The notes under the pieces are model-generated. The model had not been told where the DNA came from. It searched no databases and worked only from the letters and a program-made list of their open reading frames with translations. Position numbers and translations under genes: made by a program. From UKL13-3 sp040387195 (GTDB lineage Bacteria > Bacteroidota > Bacteroidia > UKL13-3), in assembly GCA_040387195.1 (NCBI GenBank), contig JAZKEF010000019.1, positions 62,001 to 126,000 on the forward strand: a stretch of 64,000 nucleotides of DNA, in the 5' to 3' direction. Shown here in pieces: positions 9,428-20,100 of the stretch (its first letter is position 1; each line of letters opens with the position of its first letter).

Positions 9428-10387
9428 ATGTTGAGTGACAAAGAAGTTTTATCGCTGATTTTACTGCTGGAAGATGAGGACGAAGAAATTGTGCAGCATG
9501 TAGAACAAAAACTTCTTTCGCTAGGTGCAGATGTGATTCCTATCCTGGAAAATGAATGGGGAAATATCAACAGTGCCTTGCACCAGCAACGCGTTGAAAA
9601 TATCATTCATAAAATCCAGTTCGACCATCTGCTGGAAGAGTTGCGCAACTGGAGTAAAAGCGAAGGGCAGGATTTGCTCGAAGGACTTTACATCGTTGCC
9701 AAATACCGTTATCCCGATCTGCTCAAACAATCGCTCATCAATGAGATCGACCGCATCCGTTTGGATATCTGGCTGGAGATGCATTATGATCTGACGGCTT
9801 ACGAAAAGATCCGCATCATGAACCATGTAATTTATAACGTGCATGGATTTAAAGGCAATACCGACCAGTACCATGACCCCCAAAACTCTTTCATCAATAA
9901 TGTACTGGAGAGCAAACGTGGTAATCCCATCATGCTTGCGGTGGTGTATATGCTGGTAGCACAACGACTCAATATTCCCATTTACGGTGTAAACCTGCCC
10001 CAACATTTTGTATTGGGATACCGGGAAGAATCCATGGGCATCAATATCAGCGATGCGTTTAGCCAGGGTTCGAATATTGACCGCCCCGGAGGCAAAATCC
10101 TGTTTTATATCAATGCCTTTAATGACGGAGCTGTGTTCAGCAAAGCCAACCTTGAACAATTTTTAAAACAAATTCAGATAGAACCACGCCTCGAATTTTT
10201 TGAAGCATGTTCCAATGTAGATATCATCAAACGTGTATTGCGAAACCTGGTGGTGGCTTACGAAAAAATAAACAAACCATCGAAGGTAGATGATGTTCAC
10301 CTGATGTTATCAGTGCTCGGTGAACCACCACTAGATCATTTTGAGGATACCACACCCGACAATGACAGGTTTGACGATGATGAATAA
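9428..10387 (+). CDS. SirB1-family transglutaminase-like protein
   Basis: This protein of 319 residues has an acidic helical N-terminus and a Transglut_core2 segment around 140-200 (SKRGNPIMLAVVYMLVAQRL followed by NIPIYGVNLPQHFVLGY), the hallmark of the SirB1 family. No cysteine occurs in that segment, so the classic transglutaminase/protease triad looks incomplete and a binding or structural role is likelier than catalysis. An acidic tail rich in Asp/Glu closes the protein. It starts 15 bp after topA and is probably cotranscribed with it. The biological role of the family in Bacteroidota is not established. Confidence 0.82.
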   Translation: MLSDKEVLSLILLLEDEDEEIVQHVEQKLLSLGADVIPILENEWGNINSALHQQRVENIIHKIQFDHLLEELRNWSKSEGQDLLEGLYIVAKYRYPDLLKQSLINEIDRIRLDIWLEMHYDLTAYEKIRIMNHVIYNVHGFKGNTDQYHDPQNSFINNVLESKRGNPIMLAVVYMLVAQRLNIPIYGVNLPQHFVLGYREESMGINISDAFSQGSNIDRPGGKILFYINAFNDGAVFSKANLEQFLKQIQIEPRLEFFEACSNVDIIKRVLRNLVVAYEKINKPSKVDDVHLMLSVLGEPPLDHFEDTTPDNDRFDDDE

Positions 10388-10633
10388 TGGGCCTCGTGCT
10401 CTATGATATGCATTGTTAGTCATGCCACACATTAGCACAGATTAAATTGAAAAAATCGATGCTCAACTGAATAGTTAGTGCTTATAATTTCCACTGCCTT
10501 TTGGGAAGAGTCAATTTCGCAATGACGCGAGGGCATTGTTTCCCGCTTCCCGCTGTTAGTGGGAAATAACATTACAAAAGACTTTTCTCAACGTTAACTT
10601 CGCATCATCCCAATTTATTTACTTAATTTCAAT

Positions 10634-10667
10634 TTAATCTGTGAAAATCTGTGGCATATAGTTTCCG
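10634..10667 (+). repeat. 34-bp direct repeat, copy 1
   Basis: A 34-bp sequence beginning TTAATCTGTGAAAATC and ending TAGTTTCCG recurs at 10763-10796 with one mismatch. It lies in the 460-bp gap (10388-10847) between the SirB1 gene and the histidine kinase. That gap has no convincing ORF. It also holds the imperfect inverted pair TTTCCCGCT/AGTGGGAAA (10539-10566) and the GC-rich stretch CGCTGTGACCGCTGCGGTTAA (about 10689-10709), which resembles the element at 20196-20263. Confidence 0.8.
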
Positions 10668-10762
10668 CTGCGAACGCTGTGTTCTTCTCGCTGTGACCGC
10701 TGCGGTTAAAAAAACAGCTGACCATAAACGGAATAATCATTTTAGATTTTTTAGCTTTCCAC

Positions 10763-10796
10763 TTAATCTGTGAAAATCTGTTGCATATAGTTTCCG
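10763..10796 (+). repeat. 34-bp direct repeat, copy 2
   Basis: This is the second copy of the repeat at 10634-10667, 129 bp downstream, differing by one base (CTGTTGCAT for CTGTGGCAT). Its 3' end overlaps the proposed -33 region of the histidine kinase promoter. Confidence 0.8.
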
Positions 10797-10821
10797 ATAT
10801 ATATCTAAGTTAGTACATTCG
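10791..10821 (+). promoter_or_regulatory. Likely promoter of the kinase-regulator pair
   Basis: TTTC (10791-10794), 19 bp, then TACATTCG (10814-10821). Each box differs by one base from the Bacteroidota consensus TTTG-N19-TAnnTTTG, and the spacing is exact. It would give a leader of about 20 nt before the TTG start at 10848. Confidence 0.4.
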
Positions 10822-10847
10822 TATGCAAACACTACTCATCTATCAGG

Positions 10848-12671
10848 TTGAAAACAGCATTCTATTTTCTTTTATTGGTATGTATTTCGCTCCATGCAAA
10901 CGGCAGTCAGTATGAATCCATAACTGACAGTTTAACTGCACAACTTCAACAAAAACTTCCTGATACTGTCCGCATCAATACGCTCACTGCACTTTCCAAA
11001 CAGTTGCGCAACCGCTCCCCTGTTCAATCTTTCTCCTATGCGCAGGAAGCGTACCAGTTATCCATTCAGGCCAACTACTCCAAAGGAATGGGATACTCTT
11101 CGGACATGTTGGGTGTACTGTACCTCAGTTTTGGCGATTACAAAAAAGCATTGTACCATCATTTTCAATCCCTCAATATTTTTGAAAAGCAAAAAGATGT
11201 GAGGGGCATTGCATTTACATATAACAATTTGGGTGCAGTGTATTCCCACCTCAAAAATTACCCCAAAGCCAAAAGCTGTTACCAGAAATCCATCGACATC
11301 AAATTGCAAAACGGACTGTTTAAAGAAGCCAGCAGTTCCTACATTAACCTTGGTAATATAGCCATGTACCAAAAGGAGATTGATGAATGTATCCGATATT
11401 ATATGTTGGGATTTACCAATGCCAAAAAATTTAACGATCAGCAGAACATCACTATCGGATTGATGAATTTGGGAGAAGCATATTTCGACAAGGGCAACAT
11501 TCCGCTGGCACTTGGCTATTACCGGAAAGCCCTTGCAAGGGTTGTGCAATCGCAGCAACAAAACTTTGAAGCGCAGATCTATTTTGCATTGGGAAAAATA
11601 TATAACCAAACCAAAGCGTTCGAAACCTCCGAACTATATTTCAACAAGGCACTTGCCATCAGCTACGCCAACAATATCAGTCCGCTGCGGTTAAACATTT
11701 ACAAGTACGCTTCGCAGATGTACGAAAACAGCGGGCGCTTGAAAGAAGCACTTGCCATGAACCAGCAGTTCATTGCCTTAAATGATAGCATGTACAATGA
11801 GGAAAGCAGGCAAGCCATCAACGAGATTCAGACACTCTATGAGCTTGAAAAAAAGGAAGAACAGATCAAACTGTTGAACCAGGAAAAAGAGATCATTTAT
11901 TCGCGTGAATCAAAAGAAGTCATTCTCCGTAACTTTTTTATTGTAGGATTCATCCTCATTTCCATCATTGCATTTGTATCTACCCGCAGCATTTTCCGGA
12001 AACAAAAAACCAACAGGTTATTGCAACTTAAGAATACCAAAATTGAATGGCAACGTTCCGAAATTGAGCGTACCAATATGGCCCTGCAGGATTTTAACAA
12101 AGAACTGCAAAAGGAAAATGTGGTGGCGCGATATGAAACACTGAAGTCGAAATTCAATCCTCATTTTTTATTCAACAACCTCAGCACCTTATCTGCCTTG
12201 ATCATTCAGGACCCCAAACAGGCGCTTCAGTTTGTATCCAAATTTTCAAAACTGTACCGCTCCATCATGGATCATGGAAACGATCAGTTGGTGAGCATCG
12301 AACAGGAGCTTGATGTAATGGCCAACTATATTTATTTATGCAAAATGAGGTATGCCGAATCATTAAGTGTAACAACCGAAATAGACAGCCGCTATAAAAC
12401 ATCACTGATACCTGCATTCAGCCTGCAACTGCTGGTGGAAAATGCGGTGAAGCATAATATCATCAGCAAGGACAACCCCCTTGTTGTTACTATCTATTCC
12501 GAAGACGGGTACCTGTTTGTGAAAAACAATTACCAGTCCAAGATAAACTCCGAACCTTCATCGGGTTGGGGGCAACAAAGTATTATTGAACGTTACAAAC
12601 TTATTGGCGACAAGGTACCTTCTTTTGGTGAGCACAACGGATGGTATGTTGCCAAACTTCCATTATTATGA
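10848..12671 (+). CDS. TPR-containing sensor histidine kinase (LytS/YehU type)
   Basis: It begins at a TTG codon; the encoded signal peptide (MKTAFYFLLLVCISLHANG) supports this start and no nearby ATG fits. Residues about 30-330 are helical TPR repeats predicted to lie in the periplasm (e.g. AFTYNNLGAVYSHLKNYPKA). A single membrane helix is at about 361-381, followed by a coiled coil. The kinase core is of the His_kinase family (PF06580): KFNPHFLFNNLS holds the phospho-accepting His439, and LLVENAVKHN holds the N-box Asn532. The G-box is reduced (GWGQQSIIERYKL). It overlaps the LytTR regulator by 4 bp (ATGA), so the two form one signalling pair. The signal sensed is unknown. Confidence 0.93.
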   Translation: MKTAFYFLLLVCISLHANGSQYESITDSLTAQLQQKLPDTVRINTLTALSKQLRNRSPVQSFSYAQEAYQLSIQANYSKGMGYSSDMLGVLYLSFGDYKKALYHHFQSLNIFEKQKDVRGIAFTYNNLGAVYSHLKNYPKAKSCYQKSIDIKLQNGLFKEASSSYINLGNIAMYQKEIDECIRYYMLGFTNAKKFNDQQNITIGLMNLGEAYFDKGNIPLALGYYRKALARVVQSQQQNFEAQIYFALGKIYNQTKAFETSELYFNKALAISYANNISPLRLNIYKYASQMYENSGRLKEALAMNQQFIALNDSMYNEESRQAINEIQTLYELEKKEEQIKLLNQEKEIIYSRESKEVILRNFFIVGFILISIIAFVSTRSIFRKQKTNRLLQLKNTKIEWQRSEIERTNMALQDFNKELQKENVVARYETLKSKFNPHFLFNNLSTLSALIIQDPKQALQFVSKFSKLYRSIMDHGNDQLVSIEQELDVMANYIYLCKMRYAESLSVTTEIDSRYKTSLIPAFSLQLLVENAVKHNIISKDNPLVVTIYSEDGYLFVKNNYQSKINSEPSSGWGQQSIIERYKLIGDKVPSFGEHNGWYVAKLPLL

Positions 12672-13411
12672 CAGGTATGAGATGTATTATTATTGAAGAC
12701 GAAATCCATGTAGCCAATCACCTCAGGTATCTGTTGGGACGGTGTAATATGGATATAACTGTGGAATGTATTATCGGCTCCGTTACCCAATCCATATCGT
12801 GGTTAAAAGCGAATAAAACCGACCTTATCTTTATGGATATCCAGTTGGAGGATGGAAGCAGCTTTTCCATTTTTGATCACGTTCAAATTGATACGCCCAT
12901 CATTTTTACCACCTCATACGATACCTATGCGCTCGAAGCCTTTAAACGGAACGGCATCGCTTACCTGCTCAAGCCAATTGACCAGGAAGACCTGGAGGCT
13001 GCACTCCATAAATATTCGCGCTGGTTCTTAAACAATGATGCTTTTGTGGATTTGGCTGCTATTGCTTCTCCTTTTCAGAAACGCTTTTTGGTGCAACTCC
13101 CCACTACCCTGCATTCGGTGGAAGCCTCCGAGATTGCCTTTTTTTATGTGCAGAACAAACAGGTGTTTTTGGTTACCAAAGAAGGACAGAAATATCCGTT
13201 TGACAATACACTGGAACTGTTGGAAAAAAGGCTGAACCCGGATTCCTTTTTCCGCATCAACAGGCAATTCATTATCCGAAGGGATGCCATCTCCGAAATG
13301 CATACCGAAACGAGGGGCCGGGTAAAAATAATTACTGCTCCCCAATCCAAGGATGAAATGATTGTAAGTATCGATAGAGCTATTGAGTTTAAAAAATGGT
13401 TGAATCTATAG
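12668..13411 (+). CDS. LytTR-family response regulator
   Basis: It has a receiver domain at residues 1-120 with acidic pocket IIIEDE, phospho-acceptor Asp57 in LIFMDIQLEDG, and the conserved Thr and Lys in TTSYD and YLLKPID. The LytTR DNA-binding domain fills about 145-247, ending in INRQFIIRRDAISEM. I chose the ATG at 12668 because it overlaps the kinase stop (ATGA); a second ATG at 12677 is an alternative. In-frame codons further upstream lie inside the kinase and add non-homologous residues. Its targets are unknown. The tandem array and giant surface-protein genes immediately downstream are candidates by position only. Confidence 0.94.
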   Translation: MTGMRCIIIEDEIHVANHLRYLLGRCNMDITVECIIGSVTQSISWLKANKTDLIFMDIQLEDGSSFSIFDHVQIDTPIIFTTSYDTYALEAFKRNGIAYLLKPIDQEDLEAALHKYSRWFLNNDAFVDLAAIASPFQKRFLVQLPTTLHSVEASEIAFFYVQNKQVFLVTKEGQKYPFDNTLELLEKRLNPDSFFRINRQFIIRRDAISEMHTETRGRVKIITAPQSKDEMIVSIDRAIEFKKWLNL

Positions 13412-13451
13412 AAGAGTAGCTATGATTGTCGCGAGAAAATATCTCCCGCTG

Positions 13452-13481
13452 ATCTCGCAGATGCCGCTGATTATTTCCGTT
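13452..13481 (+). repeat. Dispersed repeat fragment
   Basis: CTCCCGCTGATCTCGCAGAT and the following GCCGCTGATT resemble the degenerate 'cgctgat-ctcgcagat' intergenic elements common in Bacteroidota genomes (from memory, not searched). It lies in the 739-bp gap 13412-14150, which contains no convincing ORF and mainly holds the 42-bp array. Confidence 0.4.
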
Positions 13482-13547
13482 TAGTGTTTTGATAAACCTG
13501 TCACGTTAGGATGTGTTTTAAAACAGCCGACACCTGTTTTTAATTCT

Positions 13548-13800
13548 GTTTCAACCTATTTTAAAATACCTTTTTGCTAACTTAATTCAGTTTCAACCTA
13601 TTTTAAAATACCTTTTTGCTAACTTAATTCAGTTTCAACCTATTTTAAAACACCTTTTTGCTATCTTAATTCAGTTTCAACCTATTTTAAAACACCTTTT
13701 TGCTATCTTAAATTCAGTTTCAACCTATCTTAATTCACCTTTTTCCTATCTTAATTCAGATCAAACCTATTTTAAAACACCTTTCTACTATCTTCATTCA
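13548..13800 (+). repeat. 42-bp tandem repeat array, six units
   Basis: The unit starts at 13548, 13590, 13632, 13674, 13717 and 13759, giving lengths of 42, 42, 42, 43, 42 and 42 bp. Each unit reads roughly GTTTCAACCTATTTTAAAA, then CACCTTTTTGCTATC, then TTAATTCA. Units 1-2 share ATACC and GCTAAC, units 3-4 share ACACC and GCTATC, and units 5-6 are the most diverged. The core TATTTTAAAATA in units 1-2 is a 12-bp palindrome. There are no unique spacers, so it is not CRISPR. It sits between the LytTR regulator and the first giant surface-protein gene. Confidence 0.95.
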
Positions 13801-14078
13801 GGTTTGTTCTCTACACAGTGTCAGTTAATGTTGCATGTAAAACACAATTAATTATCAGCGCTTTACATATGTCTCATCTCCTATACTTACTTTAAAACTG
13901 AGGGGTAAATCATCCCCCACTCAACGTTAGTTTTACAGCAATAACTCAAGTGACATATTACCAATTTCAGGAGCGGGTTAGCCGTTATTCCTGCAACATC
14001 TGAAAGAGCCATTAATTTCTTTAATTGGTACTATATATAAAGCCATTGCACTTTCAGCAGGCTAAAATGCACTTTCGG

Positions 14079-14086
14079 TAGTTTTG
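14079..14086 (+). promoter_or_regulatory. Possible -7 element of the first giant gene
   Basis: TAGTTTTG matches TAnnTTTG exactly, 65 bp before the ATG, but no good -33 box stands 19-20 bp upstream. A direct repeat of TGCACTTTC (about 14047 and 14068) lies just before it. Confidence 0.35.
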
Positions 14087-14150
14087 GCTTATTTCTATTC
14101 ACCTCTGTTCCATGAAGTTCGTAAATTGTAGGAAACTTATTTAACCCATT

Positions 14151-17100
14151 ATGATGAAATACTACACCACTACTACATTAAAAGCGCTCTTTTTTCTCTG
14201 TACCTTTGGGCTTCTGGCCTTTTCAGGTTACTCGCAGGGAATTCCCGAACTTATGTATTACAGGTTCAATACACCGGGTCCTATTGTACAAAATGAATCG
14301 CCCGCTGCAACCCTTGCAGGAACGGCTGCTCCAACTATCCTTGGTACCACCATTACAGTTGGAGGAGTAGGATTAACGGGAACTGCCCTTAACGGAACAG
14401 GGGGAACAACCAGTGATTATATACCTACAGGCTGGAACACCAGTTTGGTAAGTACCGACTGGACTGTTAGTTTTTGGATGAATAATTTTCCAAATGGTAC
14501 CGTTCTGTGGTATCTTTTTGGTGATGCAGGTAATTTATTCAGGTGTTTTGTGAATGGTGCTCCGGGGTCGGGCAACATCCGCTTAACCGGAACCGGTTTA
14601 CCTACTGTAGATGTAACAGCTGTTACAGGTGGTGTGAATGTTCTTCATTTTGTGAGAACCGTATCGCCCAACGAAATTAAAGCTTACAAAAATGGTGTAT
14701 TGTTCAGCACAACAGCTATAACAGGAACACCAACTGTTGGTACCGGACTTAGAATTGGGTCTTATACCAGTGGTTCTGCTATCTCAGGACAATTGGATGA
14801 ATTCAGACTTTATAACAGGGCATTAAACGCTACCGAAATCGGGCTAACGTGGAACAAAACACTAGGCAGCAAGGGAGGCAATGATGCAAGTATTTCACAA
14901 ATGACATCCGCTCCTAAGTTTTGCGGCACTTCCCAAAACGTAAGTGTTAAGCTTGCCAATATGGGAAAAAATATAATCGCCAATGTAAATGTTCACTGGG
15001 AGTTGGATGGGACACCTCAACCTTCTTTTACCATTACCAATCCGTTAGATACATCAGGCCATCCTACCAATATAAGTGATACGATTTTAAACCTGGGAGC
15101 GATCAGTTTTGCACCGAACCAAACCAGAAATATTGTTATCTGGACCGCACTCCCGAATGGCGTTGCCGATACCCTTACCAGCAATGATACCTTACGTATT
15201 GTGCTAAGGCCCGGCTTAAACGGAACGTATACCATAGGCTCTACCTCTCCCGATTTTACAACCTTTAAAGGTGCAACCAATCTCCTAGACTCGTTTGGAA
15301 AATGCGGTCCGCTCACCTTTGACGTTACTTCAGGTGAAACGTTTGTGAGCCCTCCGATCTTTATTACAAATTACGACTCGATTACCTTCCGCAAATTCGG
15401 AACGGCTGCCAATCCATTGGTAGTTGGAACCAACGGTTTGGGTACTACGGATGCGGTATTTAAAATTGCCGGAAGTAAAACCATTCAGTTTGATGGAATT
15501 GATGTGGCAGATAATATCAGCAATACCACAACAGTTTTACAGATGGAATACGGTTATGCTGTTATGAATTTTGGAGCTACCAATGGTTCATCCAACAATA
15601 TCATCAAAAACTGTAAGGTTACCCTGAACCGTACCAATACGGCTACTATCGGGATTCTTCAATCAGCATCAACAACAGGTGCCGCTGTGGCTGCAACCGC
15701 TCTCACCGGTGGAAACCACAACAACCGCTATGAAAATGTAAAAATTGAAAATACCTATAAAGGAATTGGCCTAATAGGAACTGCCGGTTTCCCGGATAGC
15801 AACACAGTAATTACTTCAGCCAACGGAGATACCACAATTGTTGGAGGCAATACTGCAAATGATATTGGAAACGGAACACCTTTGATTTATGGTATCAGCG
15901 CTGCCGATCAGAAGAACGTGGAGATCTCAAAATGTCTGGTTCGCAATATCACCAATACCGGAACAACAACTATCACCCAAGGCATTTTTATTGATAATGG
16001 ATCTACTACAGTTGACTATGGAACCGCCAGAGTTTGGAATAATACGGTACACTCGGTTTTACGGAATACTACCAGTACATCAACAACAGGTGTTGTTCAC
16101 GGAATACGTATTGATGTGTCGGCAACTGCCTCGGCACGTGTTTGGAATAATGTTGTTTATAATATTAATAATATTAATCCGGCTGCAGTAACAGCTGTTC
16201 AAATGGTAAGAGGGATTTCATTTGGTGCAACAACCGGAACAGGTACTGCAGAATTCTATAATAACAGCGTTTCTATTAGCCCTGCAACTTTATCCAATTC
16301 ATCATCTGCATTTTGGAAAGACAAAGCAGGTATTGTAACTGTTCGAAATAATATCTTTTCCAATACGTGTGCTGCACAAACAGGTGTTGCAAAACACTAT
16401 GCATCCTTCATGAATGTAGCACCTATAATAGCATCAAATAATGTTTATTATGCACCCAACGCAAATGGATTTGTTGGATTTGCAACTTCCGACAGGGCAA
16501 CACTTGCACAGTTTGCAGCTGCCATTTCAACCGCTGCACCTACAGATGGAAATGACCCGGGAAGTGCCAATGCCAATCCGAATTTCAGCAGTGCAACCAG
16601 TTTGGATTTTGCAGCAGCAACACCTGCAGTTAGCAGTGGTACACCTATCACTACTCCGTTTGCCATTACCACCGATATTTTAGGAAACCTCAGAAGCACC
16701 ACCGCTCCAAGTGTGGGTGCATATGAAACCACACAACCATTATTTGACAGTGCTGCTCCGGTTATAACCAATGTAATTGCCATGAACAGCGCCACACCGG
16801 TGGTGTATGCAACTATTACCGATAACAGTGGAACAGCAGTTTCACCTAGTGTGCAACTTTGGTACCGTGTCGGTACATCCGGCTCTTTCAGCGGACTGAT
16901 CCCGGATAGTATTCCGGTGGGAAGCATGAACGGAACCTATAAATGGGGAGCATCATTTGCTGCCTTACCGGCCGGAAATTACCAATTCTATATTGCGGCA
17001 AGGGATGCTGCAGGTGCCGGATTTAATATTTCGGTGAACCCGATCCAGGCAGCTACCTTTACCAGTTTTGGCATTTCTGATCCGGTGAACTATGCAACAA

Positions 17101-20100
17101 ATCCTGATCCTGCGGTGAATACCCGTACATTCATCAAACTCACTACCCTTACTGCGGGAACCTATACCGTTGGTCCATCAGGTACGTATCCAAAATTAAC
17201 GGATGTAGCAAATGCCTTAAACAGTACCGAACTTACAGGTAATGTTGTGTTCGAACTTCAGGCAGGTTATGACGGAACAACGGGTGAAACATTCCCGATC
17301 GTATTCAACCAATTCGGAACATCGGGCGGTAACTGGAGGGTTATTATTCGCCCTGCTGCTGCGGCAACCGGGCTGCATGTAAGGGGTTCGAATGCTACTA
17401 CCCTGATTGATTTAAACGGAGCCAAACGTATCACTTTTGATGGCAGACCCGGAGGTGTGGGAACATCCAAAGAGTTAAGCTTTACCAATACTTCCAATGC
17501 AGGTCCTGTTGTTCGTTTTATCAACGATGCACAAAATGACACGTTGCGCTACATCAATATTGCGGATAGTACTACAGCAGTTGCCAGTGGAAATATTCAT
17601 TTCTCAACCACTACAGGAACACTGGCAAGCAGCGGTAACAGCAATAACTTAATTGACAACTGTTCTATTAACGGATTAGCAAATACAGCAAACTGTATCT
17701 ACTCATCGGGTAGTGCAGCACCAGCAGACAATAAAAACAATACCATCACCAACTGTAACATCTTCGACTTCTTTGTAAATGTAGCAGGAGCTGTAAACGG
17801 AGTATTGCTTGAAGGTGGAAATGCCTCATGGAATATCGGAACAACCGGAAACGGAAATAATTTTTACCAAACTGCAACCCGCAACTCTACCTCCATTCCT
17901 GCACTTACAGTAGCGGTTGGATTCAGGGCTATACAGATTAACGGTGCAGCCATTAACGGCTGTTCGATTGTTGGAAACAGAATTGGTGGTAATATTCCGG
18001 GAATCCCTGCATCTACTTTTATCATTGGAGACAATGTGGGAGCTACGGCTTATCTTTCTTGCTACATGAGAGCCATTGATCTGGCTGCCGCAGGAACAAC
18101 TACGGTAACTTCCATTCAGGGAAATACCATATCGGATATTACCTTATACACTGCCATCAGCGCAGGTTTTGCCGGAATCCACTGTTTAGGAGGATGGGTG
18201 AATACGGGTAATCTTGCAGCTAATACAGTTGGTGCACCAACCGGAATAGGTTCAATTAACCTGTTTTACAAAAACACAACAAATGGTATAAATCTCTATG
18301 GCATTCGTTATTCAGGGCCGACTACCGGATTGATTCAGAATAATTTTATTGGTTCTATAACCGTAGAGAATGCAGGTGCCGGTACTATGCAATTGCTTTG
18401 TTTGTATTTGAGTGGAACATATAGCAGTGCTGTTACTGTGTCAAACAATTTGATAGGTAGTTTAACCACTGCTAACAGTATAAACAACACCAGCAGTTCT
18501 GCTCAGGCTGTAAACATAATGGGCATTGTAACCAGTGCTGCAAGCGGTGCTACCATTAATATTACGGGCAATACCGTTATGAACCTCTCGGCATTCTATA
18601 CTATAAATCTTACTACCAATGGGCTTAAAGGTATTTACATTACCGGTGCATCTTCAGTTGGTACTAATGTTTCAGGAAATATTGTTCGTAAACTTTATTC
18701 TGAATCTACCAACCCCGGAACTGACCAAACGTCTGCCATTGTCGGGATTAGTTGTGCTGCTTCAGGTGCCGGTACTCAAACCATTTCAGGAAATACCGTA
18801 TCAGCATTGGTATCAGGTGCCGGTCCATCCGCAATTAATGTTGTGGGAATTTATTATGGGTCCACCAATACGGCAGCACTCAATAGGATTGAGCGCAACC
18901 TGATTCACTCTTTGAGTGCTTCACCTAGTAATGGATCTGCTTTGGTTTCGGGAATTACCCAGGGTGCAGGTACTGCCAAACTGCTTATTGCAAACAACAT
19001 GGTTCGCCTGGGACTTGACTCTACAGGTGCCAATGCAACCGGTCCGCATTTTATTACCGGAATCTACAAAGCATCAGGCTCTGCAAACAACACCATCTTC
19101 AATACCGTTCATATCGGTGGCACAAATGTATCGAGTGGTGTTTCCAATACTTATGCATACAGAAGCATTGGTGCGGGTGTTGATTCCTTGCTCAACAATA
19201 TGTTTATCAATACACGTGCCAATGCAACTTCCGGAGGTATCCATTATGCAATCGGTTTGGGTTCTACAACAACACTTACCATTAACCGCAACTTGTACAA
19301 TGCAGGTGCCGCAGCGCTCGGACAGTTTAACGGTATTGACCAGCTTAACTTAACAGATTGGCGCACTGCTACTGCACAAGATTTGCAATCGGTAAATACA
19401 ACCGTAAACTTTGTTTCGAATACCGATTTGCATCTAACAGGAGCATCACTTGGTAATACTGCATTTGTAGGAACACCGATTAGTGGAACCACCATTGACT
19501 TTGACGGACAAACCCGCCATGCAAGTTTCCCTTATATGGGTGCTGATGAAAGTCTGACGTTCCCGTTACCGGTTGTATTGCTCAACTTTACAGCACGTAT
19601 TTCTAATGAGCATAATGTATCACTGAACTGGGCAACTGCATCGGAAAAAAACAGCAGCCATTTTGAAGTAGAACGTTCTGCTGATGGTAAACAGTTTGAA
19701 TCCCTTGCAAAAGTGGATGCAGCAGGTAGCAGCAATATGGTGCGCAACTATGCTTATGCAGACGAAACAGCTCCATTGCAACAACACAACTTGTTGTACT
19801 ACCGCTTACAGATGGTTGACCTGGATGGTACAACTGAATACTCTAAAGTAGTTTCGGTAAGTGTGGGAGATGAAATTGCAGTAACGGGTTTACAAGTGTA
19901 TCCGAATCCGTTTACCAAAGAAGTATCTCTTGTTTTCGAAAGCACTTCGGATGCAAATATGCAAGTTGAAATAAAAGATATTACCGGAAAATTGTTGGGT
20001 ACATTTAATCTGAATGCAAAAGCAGGTAAGAATACCATTCCGGTTGAAAACATCAGCAACTTACCTTCCGGATTTTATTTCATGACGGTGAATCTTGATA

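Noticed and set aside
9521..10159. 212-aa minus-strand ORF
   Set aside because: Antisense to the SirB1-family gene; no recognisable domain or start context.
13548..13800. CRISPR array
   Set aside because: The repeats are directly adjacent with no unique spacers, and no cas gene is nearby.
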